From Paenibacillus_S vulneris (GTDB lineage: Bacteria > Bacillota > Bacilli > Paenibacillales > NBRC-103111): 64,000 nucleotides of DNA. Each line of letters begins with the position of its first letter. Position 1 is the first letter of the stretch. Location: contig NZ_BAABJG010000055.1 of the NCBI RefSeq assembly GCF_039543185.1, positions 62,001 to 126,000 of the forward strand, given 5' to 3'. Below the pieces are notes generated by a model. That model was not told the origin of the DNA, ran no database searches, and was given only the letters and a program-made list of their open reading frames with translations. Position numbers and translations under genes: made by a program. Below are positions 8,587 through 17,044 of the stretch, piece after piece.

Positions 8587-9519
8587 TTAGCTCGTTGCCA
8601 AATTGACATAAGTTCGGCTGAAATCCAGCCGCTCCAGGTCGGATTTATCGATGAAAAATTCAAGGATTCCGGCATCCCACCAGCACATGCCTGCTTCGTC
8701 CAGGGACGAAACGGATAATAGAGGATGCCAGCTCTTGGCCCCTTGCTTATGCTTATCTTCATTGGCGAGGTAGCCCTCCAGCTGGGGAATGACTTGGGTA
8801 CGTAGTCGCTGTGCGTAATCCACACTGCCTCTCGCTTCAGCCTCATTAGCCTCCCTCTGAACTTCTTCCACAGTTTTATAATACTTGAAAAGAAGATCCT
8901 CCATCCCGTTGCGGCATAAGTAAGCGTCAAGCGGCGTATCTCCCGCCCAGCTTTCAAATTGCCCCCATAAAGTATCGCTATGATGCTCAAGCTTATCGTA
9001 TACTTCCGAAACCTCATCCATCAATATGTCCCTCACCTGCTCAGGCAAAGTCCAGACAGGATCAAAGGATATCTTATGTGAAACAAAACCGCGATACTCC
9101 GCAGCTATTTCCTCCAGCCCCTCCGGCGGTTCCGTCTTTTTCAATAAGCTGACCTCTCCGTCGTAATAATAAATCCGGTGGTCTATATTGTACGCAGGTT
9201 CATCCAGGCCCAGGAAGAAGTATAAAATACCCCGCTTCGGAAACCCGTCAAATGGCAAAACGGGAAGCTCCTCCAGATTGATTTGGGCAATGAAGGTCCA
9301 GTATTCCCCATCGGAATCAATCGGCCAATCTATGGATGGAGGCAGATCCGGGCATCCCGCAATCCGGCTATTTCCTATGGACGAATAATCCTCTTCCTCC
9401 GTAAGTTTATATTGAAGTGAAAGCTCTGCGTGGTCAGCAAGCAACTTTGCCGTTCGTTCATCGAGCTCGTGAGTCTCAATGAACTTTTTCAAATCTTCTA
9501 GAACAACTTTAGGAAGCAT
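8587..9519 (-). CDS. YwqG-like DUF1963 protein
   Basis: This 310-residue soluble protein carries the DUF1963 (YwqG) fold. Seen are AGCPDLPPSIDWP (about 54-66), WTFIAQINLEELPVLPFDGF, RGILYFFLGLDEP, and the C-terminal LLSVSSLDEAGMCWWDAGIL and DLERLDFSRTYVNLATS. The family is common in bacteria and its biochemical role is unknown. A helical insertion (about 185-245, rich in Glu and Arg) sits inside the domain. The ATG follows AAGGAG at seven bases. Confidence 0.8.
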   Translation of the reverse strand: MLPKVVLEDLKKFIETHELDERTAKLLADHAELSLQYKLTEEEDYSSIGNSRIAGCPDLPPSIDWPIDSDGEYWTFIAQINLEELPVLPFDGFPKRGILYFFLGLDEPAYNIDHRIYYYDGEVSLLKKTEPPEGLEEIAAEYRGFVSHKISFDPVWTLPEQVRDILMDEVSEVYDKLEHHSDTLWGQFESWAGDTPLDAYLCRNGMEDLLFKYYKTVEEVQREANEAEARGSVDYAQRLRTQVIPQLEGYLANEDKHKQGAKSWHPLLSVSSLDEAGMCWWDAGILEFFIDKSDLERLDFSRTYVNLATS

Positions 9520-9569
9520 ACTGTAGCTCCTTCCTTCCGCGATGAATTATGACCCGCCTTCAAAACCGA

Positions 9570-10865
9570 TCATTTCTCTTTGTCGTAGTATTCCGCAAAA
9601 ACATCTGCCAAAGCTTCCGCCGTCTGCAGGCTTTCCTGCAGGGTATTGTTCGTGCCCCCTATTTCCAGCAGCAAGCTTCCCGGCGAAACGGACTGATTGT
9701 ATTCTCCATTGCCTTGATGGGAGCTCTTCGTAAGAACGCCCCGGGAAAGACCGGGATATTTCTCATCCAGCAGCTTGTCGAGCTTCTCGGCGAACGCTTT
9801 GTTCTCAACGTAACCGGAGTGTGCCGTGCCAATGACAAACAAAATGCGGGCATATGATTTTCCATCGATGGTGATCGTTGTTTTATCCCGCGGAACATCC
9901 GCATCTCGGTGAATATCGAAGAAATAAGTAAGGGTAGGATACGTATTGATTGCTTTTTGAACGGATTGACGGGAAACGGCATATGCCGAAGAAAAGCCCA
10001 GCTTCTGCTGCTTCAGCTTTTCCGCGATATCGTCATTTCCGGCTAATGCAGGGATTCCTTTCTCCTGCAGACGCTGCTCTAACCGTTTCCCGACCAGAGT
10101 GATGTTCGAATTAGGATCATCAACCGAAGAGCCTTTCTTGATGCTAGCCACCTGATTCCATGATTCCTGATTATGAGTATGATAAATATATAGTTGCGGC
10201 GCGGACGCCTTATTAGCAGCTGATGTAGAAGGTACAACCGGCCTTGCCGTTTCTGTCTGTACGACCCAGCTTGCAACATACGCTTTGGTTTGATCTGGGA
10301 GAGAAACGACATACCATTCGCCTTTGGTATCCACAATAGGATAAGAGTCCCCCGGCTTGGCTTTTCCTGTAATATCGTAGTCCGTTCCGGGACCGCTGCG
10401 TAAATTCGTAACGTCGGTAATATGAACGACCGCCTTCTGCTTCGAAGGTTCGCCGGGTGCGGTTTCCTTGGGCTCAGGTTCAGCCTTCTCTGGTTTGCTT
10501 ACGGCTGATACGGAGGGCTCATATTCGATATATTCCCGGAATACCCAACCGGCTTTCTCCTCTGGCAGCTGAATCTGTACCCAGTCGCCCTGCTCCTTTA
10601 TTACCTCGTACCTGTTCGATGGCCCGATCATCAAGAGGACGGATGAAGACAAATCAGGCTTTGTACGAACATTCAGCCGATCGACTGTGCTTCTCGCAAA
10701 TGATTTTTGAACCTTCTCATCACGCTGATTGATTGGCGTTTTATTGCTTGGAATGAGGACTGCTGTTCCCTCCGCTCTCTCCTGAGCGTGTATTGGGGTA
10801 GCATTATGCGCGCCGATAAGCAGAAAAGAGCCAACGGCTGCGCAAATCACTTTATAACGTAACAA
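9570..10865 (-). CDS. SpoIIP-family peptidoglycan hydrolase with two SH3 domains
   Basis: This 431-residue exported protein has a signal peptide (residues 1-28, ending near HAQ). Two bacterial SH3 domains follow, at about 58-115 (VDRLNVRTKPDLSSSVLL) and 145-205 (VTNLRSGPGTDYDITGKAKPG). The C-terminal SpoIIP catalytic domain contains YIYHTHNQESW, FFDIHRDADVP, FVIGTAHSGY and LLLEIGGTNNT. SpoIIP is a stem-peptide amidase and endopeptidase that thins septal wall during engulfment. This protein lacks the transmembrane anchor context of canonical SpoIIP and does not neighbour gpr, so it is probably a secreted paralogue targeted by its SH3 domains. The start is TTG with GGAGA four to five bases upstream. 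Confidence 0.82.
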   Translation of the reverse strand: MLRYKVICAAVGSFLLIGAHNATPIHAQERAEGTAVLIPSNKTPINQRDEKVQKSFARSTVDRLNVRTKPDLSSSVLLMIGPSNRYEVIKEQGDWVQIQLPEEKAGWVFREYIEYEPSVSAVSKPEKAEPEPKETAPGEPSKQKAVVHITDVTNLRSGPGTDYDITGKAKPGDSYPIVDTKGEWYVVSLPDQTKAYVASWVVQTETARPVVPSTSAANKASAPQLYIYHTHNQESWNQVASIKKGSSVDDPNSNITLVGKRLEQRLQEKGIPALAGNDDIAEKLKQQKLGFSSAYAVSRQSVQKAINTYPTLTYFFDIHRDADVPRDKTTITIDGKSYARILFVIGTAHSGYVENKAFAEKLDKLLDEKYPGLSRGVLTKSSHQGNGEYNQSVSPGSLLLEIGGTNNTLQESLQTAEALADVFAEYYDKEK

Positions 10866-11042
10866 TTGCTCTCCAACTCCCTATGCCGATAATGTCCTTA
10901 CGAATTCGACACAGGCAAGACAAATCCCTCCTAGAAATCCAAAAACCGACAGAATCGTTGGCAAAATATGGACATAAAGTGACAATACGGACAGATAGAA
11001 ACACTGCAGTTTTCTTCCGGAATCCACAGTAGACCAAAACAG

Positions 11043-11073
11043 AAAAAAACGCCAGCCGAAGCTCGGCTGACGT
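11043..11073 (-). terminator. Terminator of the SDR/ADH/OYE operon
   Basis: Minus strand ACGTCAGCCGA-GCT-TCGGCTGGCGT followed by TTTTTT closes the three-gene oxidoreductase operon 23 bases after the SDR stop codon. Confidence 0.85.
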
Positions 11074-11095
11074 CATGAATCCCTATTTCTCTTTT

Positions 11096-11854
11096 TTAGT
11101 AGGCTGTCCAGCCTGCATCCGCCGTTATAACCGTACCGTTGACAAAGCTTGCGTCATCCGATGCGAGGAACAACGCTACCTTAGCTATTTCCTCCGGCTC
11201 TCCCGTACGGGGATTCAGGTTAATGCCAGCCATCGCTCTTTCCATCCCGAATGCATTGGGTGAGCTGATCGTTGTGCCGATATTCGTATTGACTCCCCCT
11301 GGCGCAATCGCATTGCAGCGAATCCCCAGGCTCGCATACTGAAAGCCTACATTCTTCGTAAGCCCGACAACAGCGTGCTTAGCCGCCGTATACGCGGCGC
11401 CTGCCCTGGAGCCATAAAGCCCTCCTGCGGATGCCACGTTAACGATGACCCCGCTTTTTTTCCCGGTAAAGATGGGAAGCACTTTGCGGATGGTTCTCAT
11501 GGGTCCCGTCGTATTAATGGCGAAGACCCGCTCCCACAGCTCATCTGTCAGATCGGCAGCCGGGACAAAATTATCCATAATTCCGGCATTGTTAACCAAG
11601 ATATCGACGGTACCATACTTCTTGACCGTAGTATCGATCAGCCGCTGAATATCGTCCTCTTTCGTTACATTAGCAGCAATCGCGATAGCCTGACCGCCTT
11701 TGCCCTCAATCTCCGTTACTACGGTTTGGGCAGCCTCTAACTGGAGGTCGGACACGGCCACCTTTGCACCTTCCGCCGCAAATAGCTCGGCCATAGCTCT
11801 TCCCATACCCGACGCGGCACCTGTGATGACAGCAACTTTACCGGATAGCTTCAT
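11096..11854 (-). CDS. Short-chain dehydrogenase/reductase
   Basis: A 252-residue classical SDR. The nucleotide-binding TGAASGMG is at about 12-19, the NNAG motif near 88, catalytic Ser in NVASAGGLYGSRAG, and the YTAAK catalytic pair near 154-158; the tail GTVITADAGWTAY is typical. It should oxidise or reduce a small alcohol or ketone with NAD(P). The substrate is not predictable. The ATG at 11854 has GGAGG eight bases upstream. It is the last gene of an operon with an iron alcohol dehydrogenase and an OYE-family reductase, which suggests concerted carbonyl or enone metabolism. Confidence 0.9.
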   Translation of the reverse strand: MKLSGKVAVITGAASGMGRAMAELFAAEGAKVAVSDLQLEAAQTVVTEIEGKGGQAIAIAANVTKEDDIQRLIDTTVKKYGTVDILVNNAGIMDNFVPAADLTDELWERVFAINTTGPMRTIRKVLPIFTGKKSGVIVNVASAGGLYGSRAGAAYTAAKHAVVGLTKNVGFQYASLGIRCNAIAPGGVNTNIGTTISSPNAFGMERAMAGINLNPRTGEPEEIAKVALFLASDDASFVNGTVITADAGWTAY

Positions 11855-11898
11855 ATGGAGCGCCTCCACTTTATTTTTTCGAAATCAGCCGCATTCAC

Positions 11899-13062
11899 TT
11901 ATAGAGACATTCTGTAAATGGCAACAGTATCCTCGCGGTTCAGCTTGCGAAAATGACCGTAATCTCCATAGATCATGGCCTTATCGGCCATAGTTTCTAC
12001 CGATGTTTCATCAATCTGGTAATCCTTCAGACGGCTGGGCGCGCCAATGGATGTCCAGAATGAACGCAAAGCTTCAATTCCTTCCTCCGCGATGAGGCGA
12101 TCCGATTTGCCTTCTGTGCTAACGCCAAACACATTGACCGCGAATTGCTTGAAGCGTTCCACACCTGCATCCAGATTATATTTCATCCAATTGGGAAACA
12201 GAATGGCCAGGCCGCCTCCGTGCGGAATATCATGGACCGCAGATACGGCATGCTCCAGATTATGGGTTGCCCAATCGCCGCGAATGCCCATGCTGAGCAC
12301 GCCGTTCAACGCCATCGTACCGCAGTACATAATCGTCGAACGATGCTCAAAGCTTTGCAGGTCTTGAAGCAGCTTCGGAGCCGTATTTATCACTGTTCTC
12401 AAAATGGTTTCGCAGAAGCCGTCCTGTACTGGAGTATTCGGGACGTGATGGAAATAGGACTCCAGCACGTGGGACATAATGTCCACCATTCCGTATACAG
12501 TCTGGTCTGCCGGCAAGGAGATCGTATGCTCCGGATCCAGAATCGAAAACTTCGGGAAAGAGTACGGGCTTCCCCAACCGAGCTTCTCTTTGGTTTCCCA
12601 GTTGGTGATAACAGAGCCCGCATTCATCTCCGAACCCGTTGCGGCAATCGTTAATACGGTCCCAAGAGGAAGAGCCCCTGCCGCCGCTGCTTTACGTGTA
12701 ATAATATCCCATACATCACCTTCGTACTTAGCTCCTACCGCAATAGCTTTAGAGCAGTCGATGACGCTTCCCCCGCCCACAGCAAGAATGAGATCGATTT
12801 GGTGTTTACGGCATAAATCTACTCCCTTATGCACCGTTGTGAGACGGGGATTCGGCTCAACGCCGCTTAATTCGGTCACTTGGGCACCGATGCCGTTCAA
12901 GCTGGCCATCACTTTATCATACAAACCATTGCGCTTGATGCTTCCTCCGCCATAGACTAGCAGTACCCGTTTGCCGTAAGCTTGAACCTCCGTCGCCAAT
13001 TGCTCCAGCTGTCCTTTACCGAAGATAAGCTTCGTCGGATTTTGAAAAACAAATGAGTTCAT
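11899..13062 (-). CDS. Iron-containing alcohol dehydrogenase (YugJ/YugK, butanol dehydrogenase type)
   Basis: A 387-residue group III metal-dependent alcohol dehydrogenase. The N-terminal NAD(P)-binding region has VYGGGSIKRNGLYD and AVGGGSVIDCSKAIA (about 95-109), followed by ATGSEMNAGSVI. The metal ligands are an Asp and His residues in DIMSHVLESYF, HNLEHAVSAVHDIPHGGG and GDYGHFRKL. This set is typical of NADPH-dependent butanol dehydrogenases and aldehyde reductases such as YqhD and YugJ. It reduces aldehydes or oxidises alcohols in the cytoplasm. It lies 39 bases after the OYE gene with AGGAGG upstream and is followed by the SDR. Confidence 0.92.
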   Translation of the reverse strand: MNSFVFQNPTKLIFGKGQLEQLATEVQAYGKRVLLVYGGGSIKRNGLYDKVMASLNGIGAQVTELSGVEPNPRLTTVHKGVDLCRKHQIDLILAVGGGSVIDCSKAIAVGAKYEGDVWDIITRKAAAAGALPLGTVLTIAATGSEMNAGSVITNWETKEKLGWGSPYSFPKFSILDPEHTISLPADQTVYGMVDIMSHVLESYFHHVPNTPVQDGFCETILRTVINTAPKLLQDLQSFEHRSTIMYCGTMALNGVLSMGIRGDWATHNLEHAVSAVHDIPHGGGLAILFPNWMKYNLDAGVERFKQFAVNVFGVSTEGKSDRLIAEEGIEALRSFWTSIGAPSRLKDYQIDETSVETMADKAMIYGDYGHFRKLNREDTVAIYRMSL

Positions 13063-13101
13063 TCCGTTTAAGCCGCCTCCTCTATTTCATCAGTTCAGAT
13101 C

Positions 13102-14223
13102 CTATTCTACAGGTAACCAACCGGGGGCATTCATAATGCCGTTCCACAAAGGAGAAGGAATCACTAGACGTTCCTGGGCGTCCTTCTTCAGGGTAACTTC
13201 GATTTCCGTTTCCCGACCTTCTTCTACCTTCTGAACCCAATCCGGATCGATAAGCAGCTCTCTGCCAAGCGCAATAAGCGGAATACCGGCATCATAAGCC
13301 TTCAAAGCTTCCTCTGCGGTATGAATAGAGCCCACACCTATCAATGGGACACGGTCGGCTACTTTTTCCTTAATCAATTCCATTCTTGGGCGATCCAGCT
13401 CATCCCCGCTTCTGGCATTAGACCAGAAATCCATTAGGGACACATGCAGATAATCCAGTCCTTTGTTTGATAAGGCTTCTACCAGTTCGTACGTATCCGT
13501 CATCGTAATTCCTGGACGCTCCGCTTCTTCAGGGGAGAAACGATAGCCGATCAAAAACGAACTCTTCGCATAACGCTTAGCAGCTCGCTTCACCTCATCG
13601 ACTACAGCAAGCGGGAACGCCATCCTTTTCTTCAGATTGCCTCCCCACTCATCTTCACGAGTATTGGAATGCGGGGAGAAAAACTGCTGAATCAGATATC
13701 CGTTCGCTCCATGAATTTCAATCCCGTCAAAGCCCGCCTCAATGGCTCTTCTTGTAGCTTCCCCAAAATCTTTAATTATAGAAGCCACCTCTTCACTCGA
13801 GAGTGCCCGAGGCGTAACGGATGGATTTTGCGAGCTGGGTACGCTGCCGGCGCTGACTACGTCTCCTTGAGGAACTAATTCAGGTGGACACTCCCGCCCC
13901 CCGTGAAAAATTTGGAGCACAGCCTTCGAGCCCTTGTCCTTGATCGCCGACGCCAGTCTGCGTAAGCTTGGGATCATTTCATCGCTGTCCGCACTGAACT
14001 CCCCGTGAAATCCTTTCCCATTCGGAGTGACATAAGCGCAAGCCGTGATGACCATGCCCACTTGACCGGAGCGTCGTTCATAATAACGGATCTCCTCGTC
14101 CGTAACAGTGCCGTCTGGGTTCGAGGACCAATTTGTCATGGGAGCCATCACAATTCGGTTGCTCAATTGGACACCGCTTGGAAAAGTATACGATTGGAAT
14201 AATGGTTTATAGATTGGGTTCAT
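13102..14223 (-). CDS. NADH:flavin oxidoreductase, old yellow enzyme family
   Basis: A 373-residue FMN beta/alpha barrel. Seen are NRIVMAPMTNWSS (about 23-35), LQIFHGGRECPP, GFDGIEIHGANGYLIQQFFSPHSNTREDEWGG (family signature near 165-196), and the phosphate site VPLIGVGSI and IALGRELLIDPDWV. The family reduces activated C=C bonds such as enones or nitro compounds with NAD(P)H. The ATG at 14223 has GGAGGAGG eight bases upstream. It is first in a three-gene oxidoreductase operon. A long dyad in its promoter region (14256-14298) suggests control by a dedicated repressor, perhaps an electrophile sensor. Confidence 0.92.
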   Translation of the reverse strand: MNPIYKPLFQSYTFPSGVQLSNRIVMAPMTNWSSNPDGTVTDEEIRYYERRSGQVGMVITACAYVTPNGKGFHGEFSADSDEMIPSLRRLASAIKDKGSKAVLQIFHGGRECPPELVPQGDVVSAGSVPSSQNPSVTPRALSSEEVASIIKDFGEATRRAIEAGFDGIEIHGANGYLIQQFFSPHSNTREDEWGGNLKKRMAFPLAVVDEVKRAAKRYAKSSFLIGYRFSPEEAERPGITMTDTYELVEALSNKGLDYLHVSLMDFWSNARSGDELDRPRMELIKEKVADRVPLIGVGSIHTAEEALKAYDAGIPLIALGRELLIDPDWVQKVEEGRETEIEVTLKKDAQERLVIPSPLWNGIMNAPGWLPVE

Positions 14224-14255
14224 ACAGAATGCCTCCTCCAGGTACAATAAATGTA

Positions 14256-14298
14256 ATCTGTAATCATAATAATAACAGTAATCAATATGATAACAGAT
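14256..14298. promoter_or_regulatory. Operator-like dyad upstream of the oxidoreductase operon
   Basis: ATCTGTAATCATA (14256-14268) and TATGATAACAGAT (14286-14298) form a 12-of-13 inverted repeat with a 17-base spacer. The spacer contains a third related half-site, CAGTAATCA. It lies 33 bases before the OYE start codon. It has no T-run, so an operator is more likely than a terminator. The regulator is not in the window. Confidence 0.45.
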
Positions 14299-14360
14299 CT
14301 AAATTCACAATACAATGGTTCCCTGGATTGAACAAAACTATCGAAGCCATTAGCAGAACG

Positions 14361-14386
14361 AAAAAAAGCCGCTGCAAAAGCGGCTT
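14361..14386 (-). terminator. Terminator of the histidine kinase gene
   Basis: Minus strand AAAGCCGCT-TTTGC-AGCGGCTTTTTTT begins at the kinase stop codon and ends the resistance-module transcript. Confidence 0.85.
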
Positions 14387-15795
14387 TAGATAACAATTTG
14401 AATACGTGTCCCTTGCCCTTGTTGACTTGATACTTGAATCTCCCCGCCGTGAGCTGCAATAATATCGCGTGCTATGGCCATGCCAAGCCCCGAGCCTTTA
14501 TGGAGCTCCCCCGTGTGGGTCCCCCGATAATAGCGGTCAAAGATCCTGCCCAGCTCCTCCTCTTTAATGCCTTTCCCGTTATCTTCAATGCGGATCAGAG
14601 TTCTCGGCCCCTGTTCCACGCTAACATGAATAATAACCTTCTCATCGTTATGAACGATGGAATTATAGATAAGATTACTGATTGCTCTACGCATCAGAAT
14701 CTCGTCCAGCTCCAGCATGATGATATCCTGGCTGTACTGAAAATGGATGCTGCGATCCGAATACCTGGCATCGTTCAATGTGTCAATGACTACATTCCTT
14801 ATTAGAGTTACAAGGTTCAAGTTCTTTATATTCAGGGACCATTGCTTATTCTTCAGCCGGGTAGACAGATTCAGATCGTCTATGACTTCTTTCAAGTACG
14901 TGGACTTGCGTTCAATGATCCCGGCATACTCTCGCATCTCATCTATTGAAAATTGGTATTCACGGTCCTTCATAATTTCCGCGTACCCTTGAATGGAGGC
15001 TAGTGGAGTTTTAATATCATGGGAAATGTTGGCGATCCATTCCTCCTTCATTCGGTCCATAGCCTTTCTTTCATTCTCATGTGCCTGTAGTTCTTCTGAC
15101 AGGTGATTCATATTGATGAATACATCCTTATAAATCCCCGGTTGAGTGAAATGGATTGAGTAGTCCTTGCCTGCGAGGCTTTTGATACCATTAATTAAAA
15201 GGTGCAAAGGCTTGGTTAATCTTTTGCTGAACAAATACCCGATAAACAAAGCGATCAAACCGTCCAGCGTTAGCACCAGAATGCCGACTATGTTGAACAA
15301 CCTTCCGGCATGACGGTAATCAATCGACAAAACGAACCTGGACAAAAAAGGATTCTCAACGCCGATAAAATAACTGTATTTATAGTTCTCTGCCGATTTT
15401 TCTCCAATGTAGACCGTTGTACTAGAATTGATCTCTTTATATTTGTACATTTGGATAATGTCCAGCGGCGAATACTTGTCCTTAACTCCTTCGGGGGTTA
15501 AATAGCTGAATACCTGCCGTCCATCCTCATCCAGCACCTGAATCCATGCTTTGTTGCTTAGTAGCACTTCCTGCCCTTCATCTGTAAGTGAAACCTGATG
15601 ATTGGCAATAACGATCTGTTCGGCGAAATTCCGGGTCATGGTCTCCGCAGAGGCTTCACTCCGGTTGAAGAGCGAGCTGCCTATAACCGAATGGGCTATA
15701 AGCAATCCGAGTAAAAGTACCATATTGAAAAATACGACCAAAATGACAATAAGAACGACGGATACCAGAAATCGGCCGGTCAGCTTCCATTTCAT
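14386..15795 (-). CDS. Sensor histidine kinase with extracytoplasmic domain
   Basis: A 469-residue membrane kinase. TM1 is about 8-36, an extracytoplasmic sensor of about 130 residues follows, TM2 is about 166-190, and a HAMP region leads to the HisKA box WIANISHDIKTPLASIQGY with the phosphorylatable His near 257. The ATPase domain has an N box (RRAISNLIYNSIVHND), IEDNGKGI, the F box IFDRYYRG and GSGLGMAIARDI. It should phosphorylate the regulator whose stop codon it overlaps (ATGA). The nearby transporter is Bce-type. Classical BceS kinases have almost no extracellular loop, so this one may sense a ligand directly, unlike them. Confidence 0.9.
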   Translation of the reverse strand: MKWKLTGRFLVSVVLIVILVVFFNMVLLLGLLIAHSVIGSSLFNRSEASAETMTRNFAEQIVIANHQVSLTDEGQEVLLSNKAWIQVLDEDGRQVFSYLTPEGVKDKYSPLDIIQMYKYKEINSSTTVYIGEKSAENYKYSYFIGVENPFLSRFVLSIDYRHAGRLFNIVGILVLTLDGLIALFIGYLFSKRLTKPLHLLINGIKSLAGKDYSIHFTQPGIYKDVFINMNHLSEELQAHENERKAMDRMKEEWIANISHDIKTPLASIQGYAEIMKDREYQFSIDEMREYAGIIERKSTYLKEVIDDLNLSTRLKNKQWSLNIKNLNLVTLIRNVVIDTLNDARYSDRSIHFQYSQDIIMLELDEILMRRAISNLIYNSIVHNDEKVIIHVSVEQGPRTLIRIEDNGKGIKEEELGRIFDRYYRGTHTGELHKGSGLGMAIARDIIAAHGGEIQVSSQQGQGTRIQIVI

Positions 15796-16508
15796 CTGCT
15801 TGGCTCATCCTTCACCACCAGCTTGTAGCCCAACCCTTTTACCGTGACCAAATACACCGGATTGGAGGGATCCTCCTCCATTTTCTCACGCAGCCTGCGT
15901 ATGTGAACCATCACTGTATTGTCATAACCAAAGAAATCCTCGCCCCACACCTTATCATAGATCGTTTCTTTGCTAATGATTTGATTCGGATGCTTCAAAA
16001 AGAGACTGATCAAACCAAGCTCCTTGGGCTTGAGATCAATGACCCTCCCATTCTTGCTGAACTCGACCTTCTGTTCGTTCAGTTCAAACGGACCCGCTTT
16101 AAGCAATGGGTCTGATTTCTCTTCTATCTGCTTGTAATCGGCTCGTCTCAGGTGTGCCTTAACCCGATAAGCCACTTCTTTCGGGCTGAACGGCTTGGTT
16201 ATATAATCGTCGCCGCCAATAGCCAGACCAAGGATTTTATCAACTTCTTCGGTCTTCGCAGATAAAAATAAGATCGGCACATGCGAAACGGCTCTAATTT
16301 GCTTGCATATCTCATAGCCTTCCCCATCCGGAAGCATAATGTCTAACAGGACGATATCCGGCTGTTTCTCCTGAAACTGGTTCCATCCCTCCGCCGCGGT
16401 TGCCGCAGAGTATACAGGATCAATCCCTTCTTTCATAAGGACGGTTCGAAGCAGCCGTACAATATCCTCCTCATCGTCGATAATCAGAATCTTCTTAGGA
16501 TGCGTCAT
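15792..16508 (-). CDS. OmpR-family response regulator
   Basis: A 238-residue regulator. The receiver domain has the acidic pocket ILIIDDEED, the phospho-acceptor Asp in IVLLDIMLPDGEGYE, and LFLSAKTEEVDKILGL and DDYITKPF with the conserved Lys. The C-terminal winged helix shows KPKELGLISLFLKHPNQIIS and DNTVMVHIRRLREKMEEDP. I place the start at MTHPKKILII because GGAGGTG lies just upstream; the longer frame has no site. It is paired with the overlapping kinase gene. Its probable targets are repeats upstream of the ATPase gene at 20031-20072. Confidence 0.92.
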   Translation of the reverse strand: MTHPKKILIIDDEEDIVRLLRTVLMKEGIDPVYSAATAAEGWNQFQEKQPDIVLLDIMLPDGEGYEICKQIRAVSHVPILFLSAKTEEVDKILGLAIGGDDYITKPFSPKEVAYRVKAHLRRADYKQIEEKSDPLLKAGPFELNEQKVEFSKNGRVIDLKPKELGLISLFLKHPNQIISKETIYDKVWGEDFFGYDNTVMVHIRRLREKMEEDPSNPVYLVTVKGLGYKLVVKDEPSR

Positions 16509-16647
16509 CCCATCACCTCCGTGCCGTATCCTGCCGTGCTGTTCTCTAATACTATATACGATCCGCTGATTTTTTTCATAGCTTTTGCATAAAAAGAGCA
16601 CCTATGCATCGCGGCTGGAACGTGTTTATTGACAAGTTCCATTGGAG

Positions 16648-17019
16648 CTATTCCTTCAAGGACGGATTAGAAAGGAGCATCCTGGTCTTTTCAGGGATAT
16701 CGTCCAGTTGCACCTCCTTATAGGAGCTAACTCCCTTGGTTTTGACATACAAGCGTAAATACGCTTCCTTTCGCAGCTCTTTTGTCGCTGTAAAGGTTAA
16801 GGTTTTCACCGAGCCATGTTTATCATATCCTTGTACTGTATATTCATAGGTTTTGTACTTTTCTCCGGTGCTTGTACTTCCCTCTATTTTCTTTCCATCG
16901 TTCACTTGGACATAATAGGACTCCGTACCGAGTCTGTTCATATTTCCATTTTGCATCAACACCAGCAATACCGCTGCAATACCAACAACAATGATGGCGA
17001 TGACTGTCGTTTTTTTCAT
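16648..17019 (-). CDS. YxeA-family (DUF1093) exported protein
   Basis: A 123-residue protein with an N-terminal signal or anchor segment (residues 4-22, TVIAIIVVGIAAVLLVLMQ). The following domain is typical of YxeA: SYYVQVNDGKKIEG, YEYTVQGYDKHGSVKTLTFTA, LRKEAYLRLYVKTKGVSSYKEV. In B. subtilis yxeA follows the yxdJKLM peptide-sensing operon, and the neighbourhood here is the same. Its function is unknown; an accessory role at the membrane surface is plausible. The ATG has AGGGGG seven bases upstream. Confidence 0.85.
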   Translation of the reverse strand: MKKTTVIAIIVVGIAAVLLVLMQNGNMNRLGTESYYVQVNDGKKIEGSTSTGEKYKTYEYTVQGYDKHGSVKTLTFTATKELRKEAYLRLYVKTKGVSSYKEVQLDDIPEKTRMLLSNPSLKE

Positions 17020-17044
17020 CCCGTTTCCCCCTTGAATAGGAATC

